Assembly (NCBI GenBank): GCA_046757585.1
Contig: JBHHYR010000080.1
Span: 1 to 15,591, forward strand
From: JBHHYR01 sp046757585
Lineage (GTDB): Bacteria > Desulfobacterota > Binatia > HRBIN30
Length of the DNA stretch: 15,591 nucleotides
Direction of reading: 5' to 3'
Of this stretch, positions 7,115 through 14,399 are shown one piece after another (position 1 is the stretch's first letter; the number at the start of each line of letters is the position of its first letter). The position numbers and the translations under genes were made by a program. The notes under the pieces were generated by a model. The model had not been told where the DNA came from and ran no database searches. It worked only from the letters and a program-made list of their open reading frames with translations.

Positions 7115-7950
7115 AAATCCTCCTGACCGGTGCGGCCGGGCAGCTGGGCCAGGCGCTGCAGGTGGCGCTGCACCGCCATGACGTCATTGCGCTGACTCGC
7201 CACCAACTGGACATTACCAAGGTGGCGGATGTGCGCGACGCCGTGGAAGCGCACACACCCGCCCTGGTGTTGAATGCCGCCGCTTTCAACGACGTTGACG
7301 GCGCCGAGAGCGACCACGAGGCGGCCTACAGGGGAAACGCGTTGGGGCCCCGCAACCTCGCAGTGGTGACAGCGGCGCAGCGCATCCCCCTGCTTCACGT
7401 GTCGTCCGACTACGTCTTCGACGGTACGGCCACGCGCGCCTATCACGAGTTTGATCGTCCGAACCCGCGCTCCGTATACGGGGCAAGCAAGCTAGCGGGC
7501 GAGGACGCGGTCCGGGCATTGAACGAACGGCACTACATCGTGCGCACCGCGTGGTTGTATCATACGGTCGGCCGCAATTTCCCGAAGACCATGTGCGCCC
7601 TGGCGCACCGCCCGGTGGTGCGTGTGGTGCACGATCAGGTCGGCTCACCCACCTATGCACCGCACCTGGCGAGCGCGATGGCGATGTTGGTTGAAACTGA
7701 GGCGTACGGAACCTTCCACCTGGCCGGACGCGGAGAGACGAGTTGGTTTGATATGGCACGCACCCTGTACCAACGTCTCGGCATCGCAACCCCCGTCGAA
7801 CCGGCGGCCACACAGGACTTCCCTCGGCCTGCCAAGCGCCCGCGATACTCCGCCCTCACCACGCTGCAGGACCCCGCAATCCTACTGCCGCCGTGGGAGG
7901 AAGGTCTGGCACTGTTCGTACGCGCCCTACAGAAGAACGAGACGAACTGA
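7111..7950 (+). CDS. rmlD: dTDP-4-dehydrorhamnose reductase
   Basis: It reduces dTDP-4-keto-L-rhamnose to dTDP-L-rhamnose with NAD(P)H, the last step of the pathway. The 279-residue short-chain dehydrogenase shows the nucleotide-binding GAAGQLGQAL (7-16), LVLNAAAFNDVDGAE (52-66), SSDYVFDG (98-105) and YGASK (Y123, K127). The substrate-side segment HDQVGSPTYAPHLA follows near residue 175. The ATG overlaps the rmlC stop by four bases and has AGGAG six bases upstream. It closes the operon and faces the convergent MATE gene across an 83-base gap, in which I see no convincing terminator. Confidence 0.96.
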   Translation: MKILLTGAAGQLGQALQVALHRHDVIALTRHQLDITKVADVRDAVEAHTPALVLNAAAFNDVDGAESDHEAAYRGNALGPRNLAVVTAAQRIPLLHVSSDYVFDGTATRAYHEFDRPNPRSVYGASKLAGEDAVRALNERHYIVRTAWLYHTVGRNFPKTMCALAHRPVVRVVHDQVGSPTYAPHLASAMAMLVETEAYGTFHLAGRGETSWFDMARTLYQRLGIATPVEPAATQDFPRPAKRPRYSALTTLQDPAILLPPWEEGLALFVRALQKNETN

Positions 7951-8033
7951 TCGGCGGCACGGCGCCCCAATGCACCGCGCGTAACGTCGACCACGCCCGA
8001 GAAGGGCAGGAACAGACGCACGGGCACTCGCGC

Positions 8034-9530
8034 TCAGAGCACCACCCCCTTCGGCGCTGGCGCCGCGGGCGCTGGTCTACGCATGGTGCGACCTTCATCC
8101 TGACCGGTCGTGGCGTACTCCTCCGCCAGCACATGCACGCGCAGCGACCACACCCAGAGGAGCACGAGAGCCACCGCAATCAATCCCAGGCACAAGCCGA
8201 CCCACAGGCCGGTCACCCCCCAGCCCCACACGAAGCACAGGGCGTAGCCGACCGGGAGGCCCAGCAGCCAGTGACCGGCGAGGTTCGAAAGCATCGGGGT
8301 GCGGGTATCGCCGGTGCCCCGCAGCACTCCGGTGGCCACCACCTGCACACCGTCAAAGAGCTGAAAGATGGCCGCGACGAGCAGCAGCGAGGTGCCAACG
8401 GAGATCACGGCCTCTTGCGGTGTGAACACGCGGAGGATGGCGGAGGGGAACAGGACGAACCCGAGGCCAGCGCACATCATGAAGACGGCACCGACGAGCA
8501 ACGCCGTCCAGCCGGAGCGTTCCGCCGCATGCGGCTCTCGGCGCCCGAGTGCTTGCCCGACGCGCACGGCGCCCGCAGCAGAGACACCGAGGGGCACCAT
8601 GAAGGTGAAGCTGGCCGCAGTCAGTGCAATCTGGTGCGCCGCGAGCGCAGCGGGTGCCAACCTGCCCGCGAGAGCGGTGGCGGCAGCGAAAACACCGCAC
8701 TCGAGCGAGGTCTGAATCGCGGCCGGCCATCCGAGCGCTACGAGCCGTCGCATCCGAACTCCGTCCACGCGCAGGGAAGTCGCCAGCAGGCCCGTCTGAT
8801 GACGGCGGTCGTAGAAGAGCAGGTACCCAAAGAAACACAGCGCCATGTACAAACGAGAGACGCATGTCGCCCACCCAGCGCCTTCAGCACCCCTGGCCGC
8901 AAAACCAAGGTGACCGAAAATCAGCACCCAGTTCGCCGCCACGTTGATGAAGTTGGCGCTGAGCACCGCGAGCATGATTGGTTTGACCACCCCGATCGCC
9001 TGCAGGTACCGGCGTACGGCCGTGAGCAAGAGAAGCGGCAACAAGCTCCAGCTCAAGGCCCTCCCGTAGGCGATCGCCTGCTGCAGCACTTCTGGTCGAA
9101 CCCCCACCGCCTCGAGCTTGGGAATGCCCCACTGCACAAGAACAATGCCCGGGAGCGCAGTCCAGACGGCGAGATACAGCGCTTGAACGAGCCAGGCATG
9201 CGCGTCGTCAAGCCTCCCGGCGCCGAACGCATGCGCCACGGTGTAGTCCAGTCCCAGTAACAACCCGATCCCGAACAGCGCGATCGTGAAGAACAACGTC
9301 CCGCCAATGCCCACTGCACCGATGGCCTCAGCGCCGACGCGCCCCACCATGACGAGGTCGACCAACCCCATCGTCATCCAACCTAGCTCGGCCAACACGA
9401 CCGGCCCAGCCAGCTGCAGCAGTGGCCGCAACTCCGCCTTGAGCCCGCTCCCGATTCGGGTCCACGTCAGTGCGCTCGTCATCTTGGAAGACAGCAGACA
9501 GTAGCCGCTGCACAGCGGCGAATCCACCAT
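8034..9530 (-). CDS. MATE-family (NorM-type) multidrug/metabolite exporter
   Basis: It is an inner-membrane antiporter that exports organic compounds in exchange for Na+ or H+. The 498-residue frame has the two related six-helix lobes of the family. Lobe 1 opens with LLQLAGPVVLAELGWMTMGL (37-56) and VDLVMVGRVG. Lobe 2 opens with LVALGWPAAIQTSLECGVFA (263-282) and VPLGVSAAGAVRVGQALGR. E277 and D393 (FQLFDGVQ) are placed like the cation-site acids of Vibrio NorM, from memory of that family. A Pro-rich tail ends the protein. The start is uncertain: the first ATG (9530) has GGTGGG just upstream, while ATG 9482 (482 residues) is closer to the family start but has no visible ribosome site. It lies 112 bases downstream of the ABC permease on the same strand. 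Confidence 0.92.
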   Translation of the reverse strand: MVDSPLCSGYCLLSSKMTSALTWTRIGSGLKAELRPLLQLAGPVVLAELGWMTMGLVDLVMVGRVGAEAIGAVGIGGTLFFTIALFGIGLLLGLDYTVAHAFGAGRLDDAHAWLVQALYLAVWTALPGIVLVQWGIPKLEAVGVRPEVLQQAIAYGRALSWSLLPLLLLTAVRRYLQAIGVVKPIMLAVLSANFINVAANWVLIFGHLGFAARGAEGAGWATCVSRLYMALCFFGYLLFYDRRHQTGLLATSLRVDGVRMRRLVALGWPAAIQTSLECGVFAAATALAGRLAPAALAAHQIALTAASFTFMVPLGVSAAGAVRVGQALGRREPHAAERSGWTALLVGAVFMMCAGLGFVLFPSAILRVFTPQEAVISVGTSLLLVAAIFQLFDGVQVVATGVLRGTGDTRTPMLSNLAGHWLLGLPVGYALCFVWGWGVTGLWVGLCLGLIAVALVLLWVWSLRVHVLAEEYATTGQDEGRTMRRPAPAAPAPKGVVL

Positions 9531-9599
9531 ACACCCACCGCCGCAATTTCACGATCGAGGACCAGCATGCCCTATCCTGGCGGCCCCGCCGCCTGGCCC

Positions 9600-9615
9600 T
9601 GCGCGCTTTCGCGCA
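9600..9615. repeat. 6-bp hairpin after the ABC permease gene
   Basis: TGCGCG and CGCGCA flank a four-base CTTT loop, in the gap between the ABC permease stop (9643) and the MATE gene. The U-run of an intrinsic terminator is absent. It may be a pause or RNA-stability hairpin, or chance. Confidence 0.25.
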
Positions 9616-9642
9616 CGCGTCGCCGTCCGTGATTCGGGGATG

Positions 9643-10410
9643 CTAGCTCGTCAGCCGTCGCACCACGCTGCGGCGCGCCAAGGCCAGCAGCACCGCAGAC
9701 ACGCCAAGCATATAGGCAAGGTCCCACACCGCGGTGAGCGACACCTCGCCGCGGAAGGCAGCCCGTGTGATGCGAACCGGGTGGAGGAGCGGCAGCACCT
9801 CCGCAACCCAGAGCCAGCCGCCCGACAAGCGCTCTCGCAGGGGAAAGAAGACGTCGGAGAATAGGAACAACGGAGTTAAGAACAGGTTGAAGTAGAAGCT
9901 GAACAGGTCGATGGTCTCGATCTGTAGAGAGAACGTGATTCCGATCGCGGCGAAAAGGAGGCCGGCGACCGGAATGAGCGGCAGGCTGAGCAGCGCCGAG
10001 GGCAGGGGTGCCAGACCCCAGAGCGCGATCACCACAAAGAAGCTGCCGCCGTAGATGCATGCGCGCGTGAGCGCCCACAGCACCTCGCCAGCTAAGATGT
10101 CGTCGGGCTCGACCGGAGTGGTGAGCATGGCGTCGTAAGCCTTCTCGAAGGTAAGTCGCACGTAGATGTTGTACGTGACCTCGAAGCTTGCGCCGTTCAT
10201 CGCCGCAACACACACGAGGCCCGGCGCGAGAAACGCGGCGTACGACATCCCGCCCATGCGGTTGATGTAGGCACCAACACCGACGCCGATCGCCATGAGA
10301 TAGAGCACCGGCTCGAAGAAGTTCGGCAAGATGTTCCACATCCACGTCCGCCGGTACATGGCCGCGTTGCGGCGCCACACGGACAGCGCGTGGGGAACGG
10401 AGACGCTCAC
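9643..10410 (-). CDS. ABC-2 type transporter permease (NodJ-like)
   Basis: It is the membrane half of a two-component exporter, presumably working as a dimer with the adjacent ATPase. The 255 residues contain about six hydrophobic segments, among them FFEPVLYLMAIGVGVGAYI (near 31-49), the FFVVIALWGLAPL region, LPLIPVAGLLFAAIGITFSL and the ABC-2 signature region LFLTPLFLFSDVFFPLRERL. ABC-2 members of this kind export lipids, polysaccharides, lipo-oligosaccharides or drugs. The substrate cannot be read from sequence. It starts at GTG 10410, overlapping the ATPase stop by four bases (GTGA), with the purine-rich GGAAGGGGGA just upstream. The pair is therefore one operon with coupled translation. 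Confidence 0.93.
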   Translation of the reverse strand: MSVSVPHALSVWRRNAAMYRRTWMWNILPNFFEPVLYLMAIGVGVGAYINRMGGMSYAAFLAPGLVCVAAMNGASFEVTYNIYVRLTFEKAYDAMLTTPVEPDDILAGEVLWALTRACIYGGSFFVVIALWGLAPLPSALLSLPLIPVAGLLFAAIGITFSLQIETIDLFSFYFNLFLTPLFLFSDVFFPLRERLSGGWLWVAEVLPLLHPVRITRAAFRGEVSLTAVWDLAYMLGVSAVLLALARRSVVRRLTS

Positions 10411-11330
10411 AGTCCCCCTTCCAAGCTGGTCCCGGTCAGGGAGAGGAAGACATCCTCGAGGTTCGTCGGTCGCACGACCAGCGAACGACGGTCGCCATGG
10501 TCGCGCTGCCGGATGTGCTCGGCCAGCATGGTGGCGTCGTCGAGGTACAACATCAGGCGGTTGCCGGCGCGCAGTCGGTGACAGGGCACGGGCGAACCCT
10601 GAAGCAACGTGGCCTCCTCAGCCGGCGGACAGTCGAACTCGACCGCCTCCGGTGCCAGGCGGCCGCTGATGAGCGTCGCCGGCACACCGGCGCCAATGAT
10701 CTTCCCCGCCGCGACGATAGCGACGTGGTCACAGAGCCGCTGCGCCTCGTCCATGTAGTGTGTCGTCAGCAGGACCGTCGTGCCACGAGCCCGTAGCTCG
10801 CGCATCCGCGACCACAGCGCCAAACGCACCGCCGGGTCGAGGCCCGTGGTCGGCTCGTCAAGGATCAGCAACTCCGGACCATTCATCAACGACAGGGCAA
10901 TCGCCAGCCGTCGCTGGAAACCGCCTGAGAGTTCTCGCACCGGCACGCGCGCGTGTGAGCCCAGCTCCAGAAAGCCGATGAGGTCGTCGATGCGGCGCGA
11001 GAGCTCCGGCTCGCGCAGCAGGTGGTAGCGGCCGAACACCCGCAGATTCTCCACCGGCGACAGCGGCTCAATCAGAACGTTCTGCTGCAGGGTCACACCG
11101 AGCCGCGCGCGGACGGCGCGCGGCTCGCGGGCGATGTCGATCCCGAACACCCGGATCGTACCGCTGTCGGGCCGCGTAACGCCATAGATCATCCGCAACG
11201 TCGTCGTCTTTCCAGCACCGTTCGGACCCAGCAGGCCGAAGCAAAGGCCGCGCGGCACGTTGAGATCGAGCTCGTCGACCGCGACGCGGCTCCCGAACCG
11301 CTTTGAAACGGACCGGGCTTCTACGATCAT
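10407..11330 (-). CDS. ABC transporter ATP-binding protein (ABC-2 exporter, NodI-like)
   Basis: It powers export through the adjacent permease. With the ATG at 11330 it has 307 residues: Walker A GPNGAGKTT (35-43), Q-loop at Q82-Q83, signature LSGGFQRR (134-141), Walker B LLILDEP (154-160), the D-loop TGLDP (162-166) and the switch His in TTHYMDEAQ (H191). A C-terminal domain of about 90 residues ends in PTNLEDVFLSLTG, as in drug- and lipid-exporting ABC-2 ATPases. An in-frame ATG at 11354 (315 residues) is the alternative start, and it fits a leaderless transcript from the promoter-like sequence just upstream. The gene is divergent from a methyltransferase gene. Confidence 0.94.
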   Translation of the reverse strand: MIVEARSVSKRFGSRVAVDELDLNVPRGLCFGLLGPNGAGKTTTLRMIYGVTRPDSGTIRVFGIDIAREPRAVRARLGVTLQQNVLIEPLSPVENLRVFGRYHLLREPELSRRIDDLIGFLELGSHARVPVRELSGGFQRRLAIALSLMNGPELLILDEPTTGLDPAVRLALWSRMRELRARGTTVLLTTHYMDEAQRLCDHVAIVAAGKIIGAGVPATLISGRLAPEAVEFDCPPAEEATLLQGSPVPCHRLRAGNRLMLYLDDATMLAEHIRQRDHGDRRSLVVRPTNLEDVFLSLTGTSLEGGL

Positions 11331-11365
11331 AGCGTGGCGCGGCTCCGAAACCATGGCAGCGTGCG

Positions 11366-11394
11366 AGTATACACAGTCGCCGCACACATGGCAT
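11366..11394 (-). promoter_or_regulatory. Candidate sigma70-type promoter for the ABC exporter operon
   Basis: On the minus strand ATGCCA (11389-11394, 4 of 6 consensus bases) and TATACT (11366-11371, 5 of 6) are exactly 17 bases apart. The -10 box ends 11 bases before the in-frame ATG at 11354 and 35 bases before ATG 11330. A perfect palindrome (11396-11414) abuts the upstream side of the -35. Confidence 0.4.
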
Positions 11395-11395
11395 G

Positions 11396-11414
11396 CCCGC
11401 GAGGTCCTCGCGGG
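11396..11414. repeat. Perfect 8-bp-arm palindrome in the divergent intergenic region
   Basis: CCCGCGAG and CTCGCGGG flank a three-base centre. It lies between the divergent ABC exporter and methyltransferase genes, one base upstream of the candidate -35 of the exporter. The position suggests an operator for a regulator of one or both genes. Confidence 0.4.
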
Positions 11415-11536
11415 AGCCGAGCACACCAACGGGCACGCTGGTGTTCGCGCCGGTCGGCGTCGATGATCGGCGCGGCGCAGGTGGGCCCCGGCAACCGTTT
11501 TGGCGAGGCACCGCAGGCATGCTACCAGTCCCGACC

Positions 11537-12334
11537 ATGAGCGAGAGCGCCCCCTACTATCGCCGCCATTGGGAGCAGATCGAGCCGGAGCGGCTGGCAG
11601 CGTACGAGGAGATATTCCGCTGGCGGCCGAACATGGAGCCGCTGATCGCCGGCGCGGAGTTGGGCCTGGGTCAGACCGTAGTCGACTACGGATGCGGCCC
11701 GGGTTTCCTGGCAGCGGAAATCGCCAGACGCGTGGGCCCCGCCGGGCACGTCATCGGCTGCGATCTGAACCCGGAGTTCTTGCGCCGGGCGCGCGCCCGG
11801 GTCGAATCGGAGCAGCTGGCGGTGCGGGTCACCTGGTACCACGTACAGGACGATCGGGTCCCCCTCCCCGATGCGTGTGTTGATCGGGTTCTGTGCAAGA
11901 ACGTGCTGGAGTACGTCCCCTCGATCGACGCGACGTTGCGGGAATTTCGCCGCGTGCTCAAGCGGGGTGGCCGCGCGCATGCCATCGACAGCGACTGGTA
12001 CACGCTCATCGTGGAGCCGCTTGGCCCTGACCGCGTCGCCCGGCTCTTGGCGGCGGCCCGCACGGCGTACAAGGAGCCACTCGCAGGTCGCAAGCTGTAC
12101 GGCGCGTTCCAGCAGGCCGGTTTTCGAGATGTGACCGCCAAGGTCTTCGCGCGGCCCGACACGCGCGGCCTGTTGTTGCCCATCGTTCTCAACATGCTGG
12201 AGTACGCCAAGGCGGGCGGCGGGCTGCCTGCCGGCGAGGCCGATGCGATCGCCGCCGATTGCCAAGCGGCAGTGGCCGCCGGCACGTACCTCCTGTTCCT
12301 GCCGCAATTCCTGGTCACGGGCGTGGTGGAGTAG
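11537..12334 (+). CDS. Class I SAM-dependent methyltransferase
   Basis: It transfers a methyl group from S-adenosylmethionine to an unknown small molecule in the cytoplasm. The 265-residue protein has the Rossmann-type motif I VVDYGCGPGFLAAEIA (48-63), the acidic end of strand 2 in VIGCDLNPEFLRRAR (72-86), a VQDDRVPLPDACVDRVLCKN stretch ending at the post-motif region, and EFRRVLKRGGR (motif III). This is the UbiE/Methyltransf_11-like layout. The C-terminal third, from about residue 185, is helical with a YAKAGGGLP loop and does not point me to a substrate. The ATG at 11537 fits the family; ATG 11519 would add six residues. Neither has a clear Shine-Dalgarno sequence. The carboligase gene follows after 131 bases on the same strand, so the two may share a pathway. 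Confidence 0.9.
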   Translation: MSESAPYYRRHWEQIEPERLAAYEEIFRWRPNMEPLIAGAELGLGQTVVDYGCGPGFLAAEIARRVGPAGHVIGCDLNPEFLRRARARVESEQLAVRVTWYHVQDDRVPLPDACVDRVLCKNVLEYVPSIDATLREFRRVLKRGGRAHAIDSDWYTLIVEPLGPDRVARLLAAARTAYKEPLAGRKLYGAFQQAGFRDVTAKVFARPDTRGLLLPIVLNMLEYAKAGGGLPAGEADAIAADCQAAVAAGTYLLFLPQFLVTGVVE

Positions 12335-12465
12335 CCCCGGCCGGCGTGTTGGCACCGGGGGACGCCCGCGGCTCTGGCGTGCCGGCCCGCCAATACGGTA
12401 TACGCCTGCAGCGGGCAAGCGCTCGCGTTGACGCACCGCCCAGGATAGGTGGAGGAGAGATTCCA

Positions 12466-14202
12466 ATGGCAAGAATCGACGGTGGTGAAATGCTCATCCG
12501 CGTGCTCGAGCATCAGGGCATCCGCGAAGTCTTCACGTTGCATGGCGGGCATCTTGACGCCATCTTTCAAGCTGCGCTCGACCACGGTGTCCGCCTGATC
12601 GACACCCGGCATGAGCAAGCCGCTGGTCATGCAGCGGACGGCTGGGCACGCACTACTGGCAGGCCCGGCGTGGCGATCGTCACCGCGGGACCGGGCGTGA
12701 CGGACGTGGTCACAGGTGTCGCCAACGCATACTTGGACTGCGTGCCGATGCTCGTCGTCGGCGGGGCGGCCCCGCTCGTGGACGCAGAGACGCTCCCGCT
12801 CCAGGGGGGCATCGACCAACTGGCGCTGATGCGGCCGATCACCAAGTGGGCCCACCGCATCACCCACACGCATCGCATCCCGGACCTCGTGGCACAAGGG
12901 CTCCGCGTGGCAACCACCGGCCGCCCAGGACCCGTCTTCCTGGAAATTCCCGCGGACGTGCTGTTCAAACGCGTGGAAGAGTCCGACACCTTCTTCCCGC
13001 AACGGGTCCGCCCGCAAGCAGCCCCGGCGCCGGCGGCACCGGCTGTCAAGCAAGCGATCGAGTGGCTGCACTCTGGCGAACGGCCCGCCATTCTGGCCGG
13101 GGGCGGGTGCTGGTTTGCTGGTGGCGGCCCGGAGCTCCGGGCATTCGCCGATCAGACGGGGATTCCGGTGTTCGCGAATTCCAAAGCACGCGGCATGGTC
13201 CCGGACGACCATCGCCTCTCTGGCCGCTCCTTCATGACGCTCGGCGTCCTGGCACAGATGGGCGGCGCCCCCCCGGACGTAGTGCTCGTGCTTGGCGCGC
13301 GGCTCGGCCTGTTCACCGGCGGCAGAAGTGGGTTGTTGATTCCCGCCGCGGCGCGTCTCATTCAAGTCGACATCGAGGGGCCGGAGATCGGGCGGAACCG
13401 CGACGTCGAACTGGGCATCACGGCCGATTGCCGCGAGGCGCTACGCGCGTTGCAGGTGGAGGCCCGCCAGAAACAATGGTCCGACCGCTCGGCCTGGCAG
13501 CAAGCGGTGGCCCAAGCACGCACCCTGCCCAACACGCTGTTCGCAGACGCGCTGGCACAGACGGCGCCGCCCATTCACCCCTACCGCCTTGCGCATGCCA
13601 TCGCTACCGCGGTCGGGCCGGACGCGATCGTCGTCGCGGATGGGGGTGAGACCGCTGCCTGGATGGATATGGCGGCAGAGGTGCATGGGGGCGGCCACTG
13701 GCTCTCGCACGGGTACCTTGGCTGCCTTGGCGTGGGTATGCCGTTCGCCGTGGCTGCAAAGGTTGCACATCCGGACCGGCAGGTCGTGTGCGTGGCCGGC
13801 GACGGCTCCGTCGGGCTCAACTTCGCGGAGTTCGACACCATGGTGCGGCATGGCCTGAACATCGTCACGGTCGTCAACAACGACCGGCAGTGGGGCATGT
13901 CATTGCACGGGCAAGAGCTGATGTACGGGAAGGATAGGACGGTGGCAACCGCGCTGGCGCCGACGCGCTATGACCTGGCAGCTGCGGGGCTGGGCTGTTA
14001 CGGGGAACAGGTCGAGCATCCCGCTGAGCTCGTGCCGGCGTTGCAGCGTGCGCTCAGCAGCGGGCGCCCCGCCTGCCTGAACGTGATGACCGATCCCACA
14101 GTGATTGCACCTATCACGCAGATGATGGTCGCCGGTGCCACACCTAGCTCCCAGGCGGACGAGAAAGTGCGCATGCCGTACTACGGCGAACGCGACGCGT
14201 AG
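12466..14202 (+). CDS. Thiamine-diphosphate enzyme of benzaldehyde-lyase type
   Basis: It probably makes or breaks carbon-carbon bonds next to a carbonyl using thiamine diphosphate and Mg2+. The 578 residues have the three standard domains: PYR (1-165), central (about 190-350) and PP (about 370-550). E50 in DTRHEQAAGHAADG is the cofactor-activating Glu. The ThDP motif runs from GDGS (445-448) to NN (471-472). The sequence lines up with Pseudomonas fluorescens benzaldehyde lyase, which I recall, almost without gaps: LHGGHLDAIFQAALDH (25-40), LQGGIDQ (112-118), ITKWAHR (125-131) and SHGYLGCLGVG (414-424). H29, E50, Q113 and H415 are kept. BAL residues A28, W163, Y397 and M421 become G, A, A and L. 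It is often annotated as acetolactate synthase, but no regulatory subunit gene is near. GGAGGAGAG (12451-12459) supports the ATG at 12466. Confidence 0.88.
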   Translation: MARIDGGEMLIRVLEHQGIREVFTLHGGHLDAIFQAALDHGVRLIDTRHEQAAGHAADGWARTTGRPGVAIVTAGPGVTDVVTGVANAYLDCVPMLVVGGAAPLVDAETLPLQGGIDQLALMRPITKWAHRITHTHRIPDLVAQGLRVATTGRPGPVFLEIPADVLFKRVEESDTFFPQRVRPQAAPAPAAPAVKQAIEWLHSGERPAILAGGGCWFAGGGPELRAFADQTGIPVFANSKARGMVPDDHRLSGRSFMTLGVLAQMGGAPPDVVLVLGARLGLFTGGRSGLLIPAAARLIQVDIEGPEIGRNRDVELGITADCREALRALQVEARQKQWSDRSAWQQAVAQARTLPNTLFADALAQTAPPIHPYRLAHAIATAVGPDAIVVADGGETAAWMDMAAEVHGGGHWLSHGYLGCLGVGMPFAVAAKVAHPDRQVVCVAGDGSVGLNFAEFDTMVRHGLNIVTVVNNDRQWGMSLHGQELMYGKDRTVATALAPTRYDLAAAGLGCYGEQVEHPAELVPALQRALSSGRPACLNVMTDPTVIAPITQMMVAGATPSSQADEKVRMPYYGERDA

Positions 14203-14233
14203 CACAGGCGAAGGGACTGCAAAGCCCCCGCAG

Positions 14234-14255
14234 CGCCGGCATGGCCGTGCCGGTG
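14234..14255. repeat. Hairpin 3' of the carboligase gene
   Basis: CCGGCA (14236-14241) and TGCCGG (14248-14253) flank a six-base loop. Two more pairs, one of them G-U, extend the stem to eight. It lies 32 bases after the carboligase stop, but no T-run follows, so it is at best a weak or factor-assisted terminator. Confidence 0.35.
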
Positions 14256-14282
14256 GGACCGCGTCTAGAGCAACGACGACCT

Positions 14283-14294
14283 TACAGATCTGTA
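14283..14294. repeat. 12-bp perfect palindrome TACAGATCTGTA
   Basis: This AT-containing perfect palindrome stands out in a GC-rich intergenic region. It lies about 105 bases upstream of the sensor gene start. Its size and symmetry fit a binding site for a dimeric regulator. No promoter with good consensus was found nearby. Confidence 0.35.
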
Positions 14295-14306
14295 CCGGCG
14301 TGCGCT

Positions 14307-14345
14307 GGCAGCGTAGCAATGCCCGCGTTGCTCCTTCCCGCTGCC
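14307..14345. repeat. Two-part hairpin in the leader of the sensor gene
   Basis: GGCAGCG (14307-14313) pairs with CGCTGCC (14339-14345), and inside it AGCAA (14315-14319) pairs with TTGCT (14328-14332). The loop has eight bases and an uneven internal bulge (T against CCTTCC). It ends 54 bases before the ATG at 14400. It could be a terminator of the carboligase transcript without a good U-tract, or a leader structure. Confidence 0.4.
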
Positions 14346-14399
14346 TTGGCCACACGGGGCAGTGCGCCCTGGCGTGCCGATTGCTGAGCGCCATGTAAG

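Noticed and set aside
7951..8033. Expected bidirectional terminator between convergent rmlD and MATE genes
   Set aside because: Only a 4-bp stem (GCCC/GGGC) and no T-run could be seen, so no terminator is called.
7893..9260. Plus-strand open frame of 455 codons opposite the MATE exporter gene
   Set aside because: The translation is rich in His, Gln, Glu and Arg without motifs, as expected from the complement of a membrane-protein gene. The minus-strand MATE reading is well supported.
9572..10378. Minus-strand open frame of 268 codons overlapping the ABC permease in another frame
   Set aside because: It is out of frame with the permease, which has the hydrophobic segments, ABC-2 signature and coupled start.
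12335..12465. Possible promoter before the carboligase (TATACG, TTGACG)
   Set aside because: Neither hexamer has a partner at 16-18 bases with reasonable consensus, so the gene may instead be read through from the methyltransferase.
11686..13365. Minus-strand open frame of 559 codons across the methyltransferase and carboligase genes
   Set aside because: It runs antisense through two genes with clear motifs and across their intergenic gap. No motif or start context supports it.
12846..13649. Plus-strand open frame of 267 codons inside the carboligase gene
   Set aside because: It is an alternative frame with Pro/Arg/Gly-rich translation, inside a gene whose own frame shows a complete ThDP enzyme.
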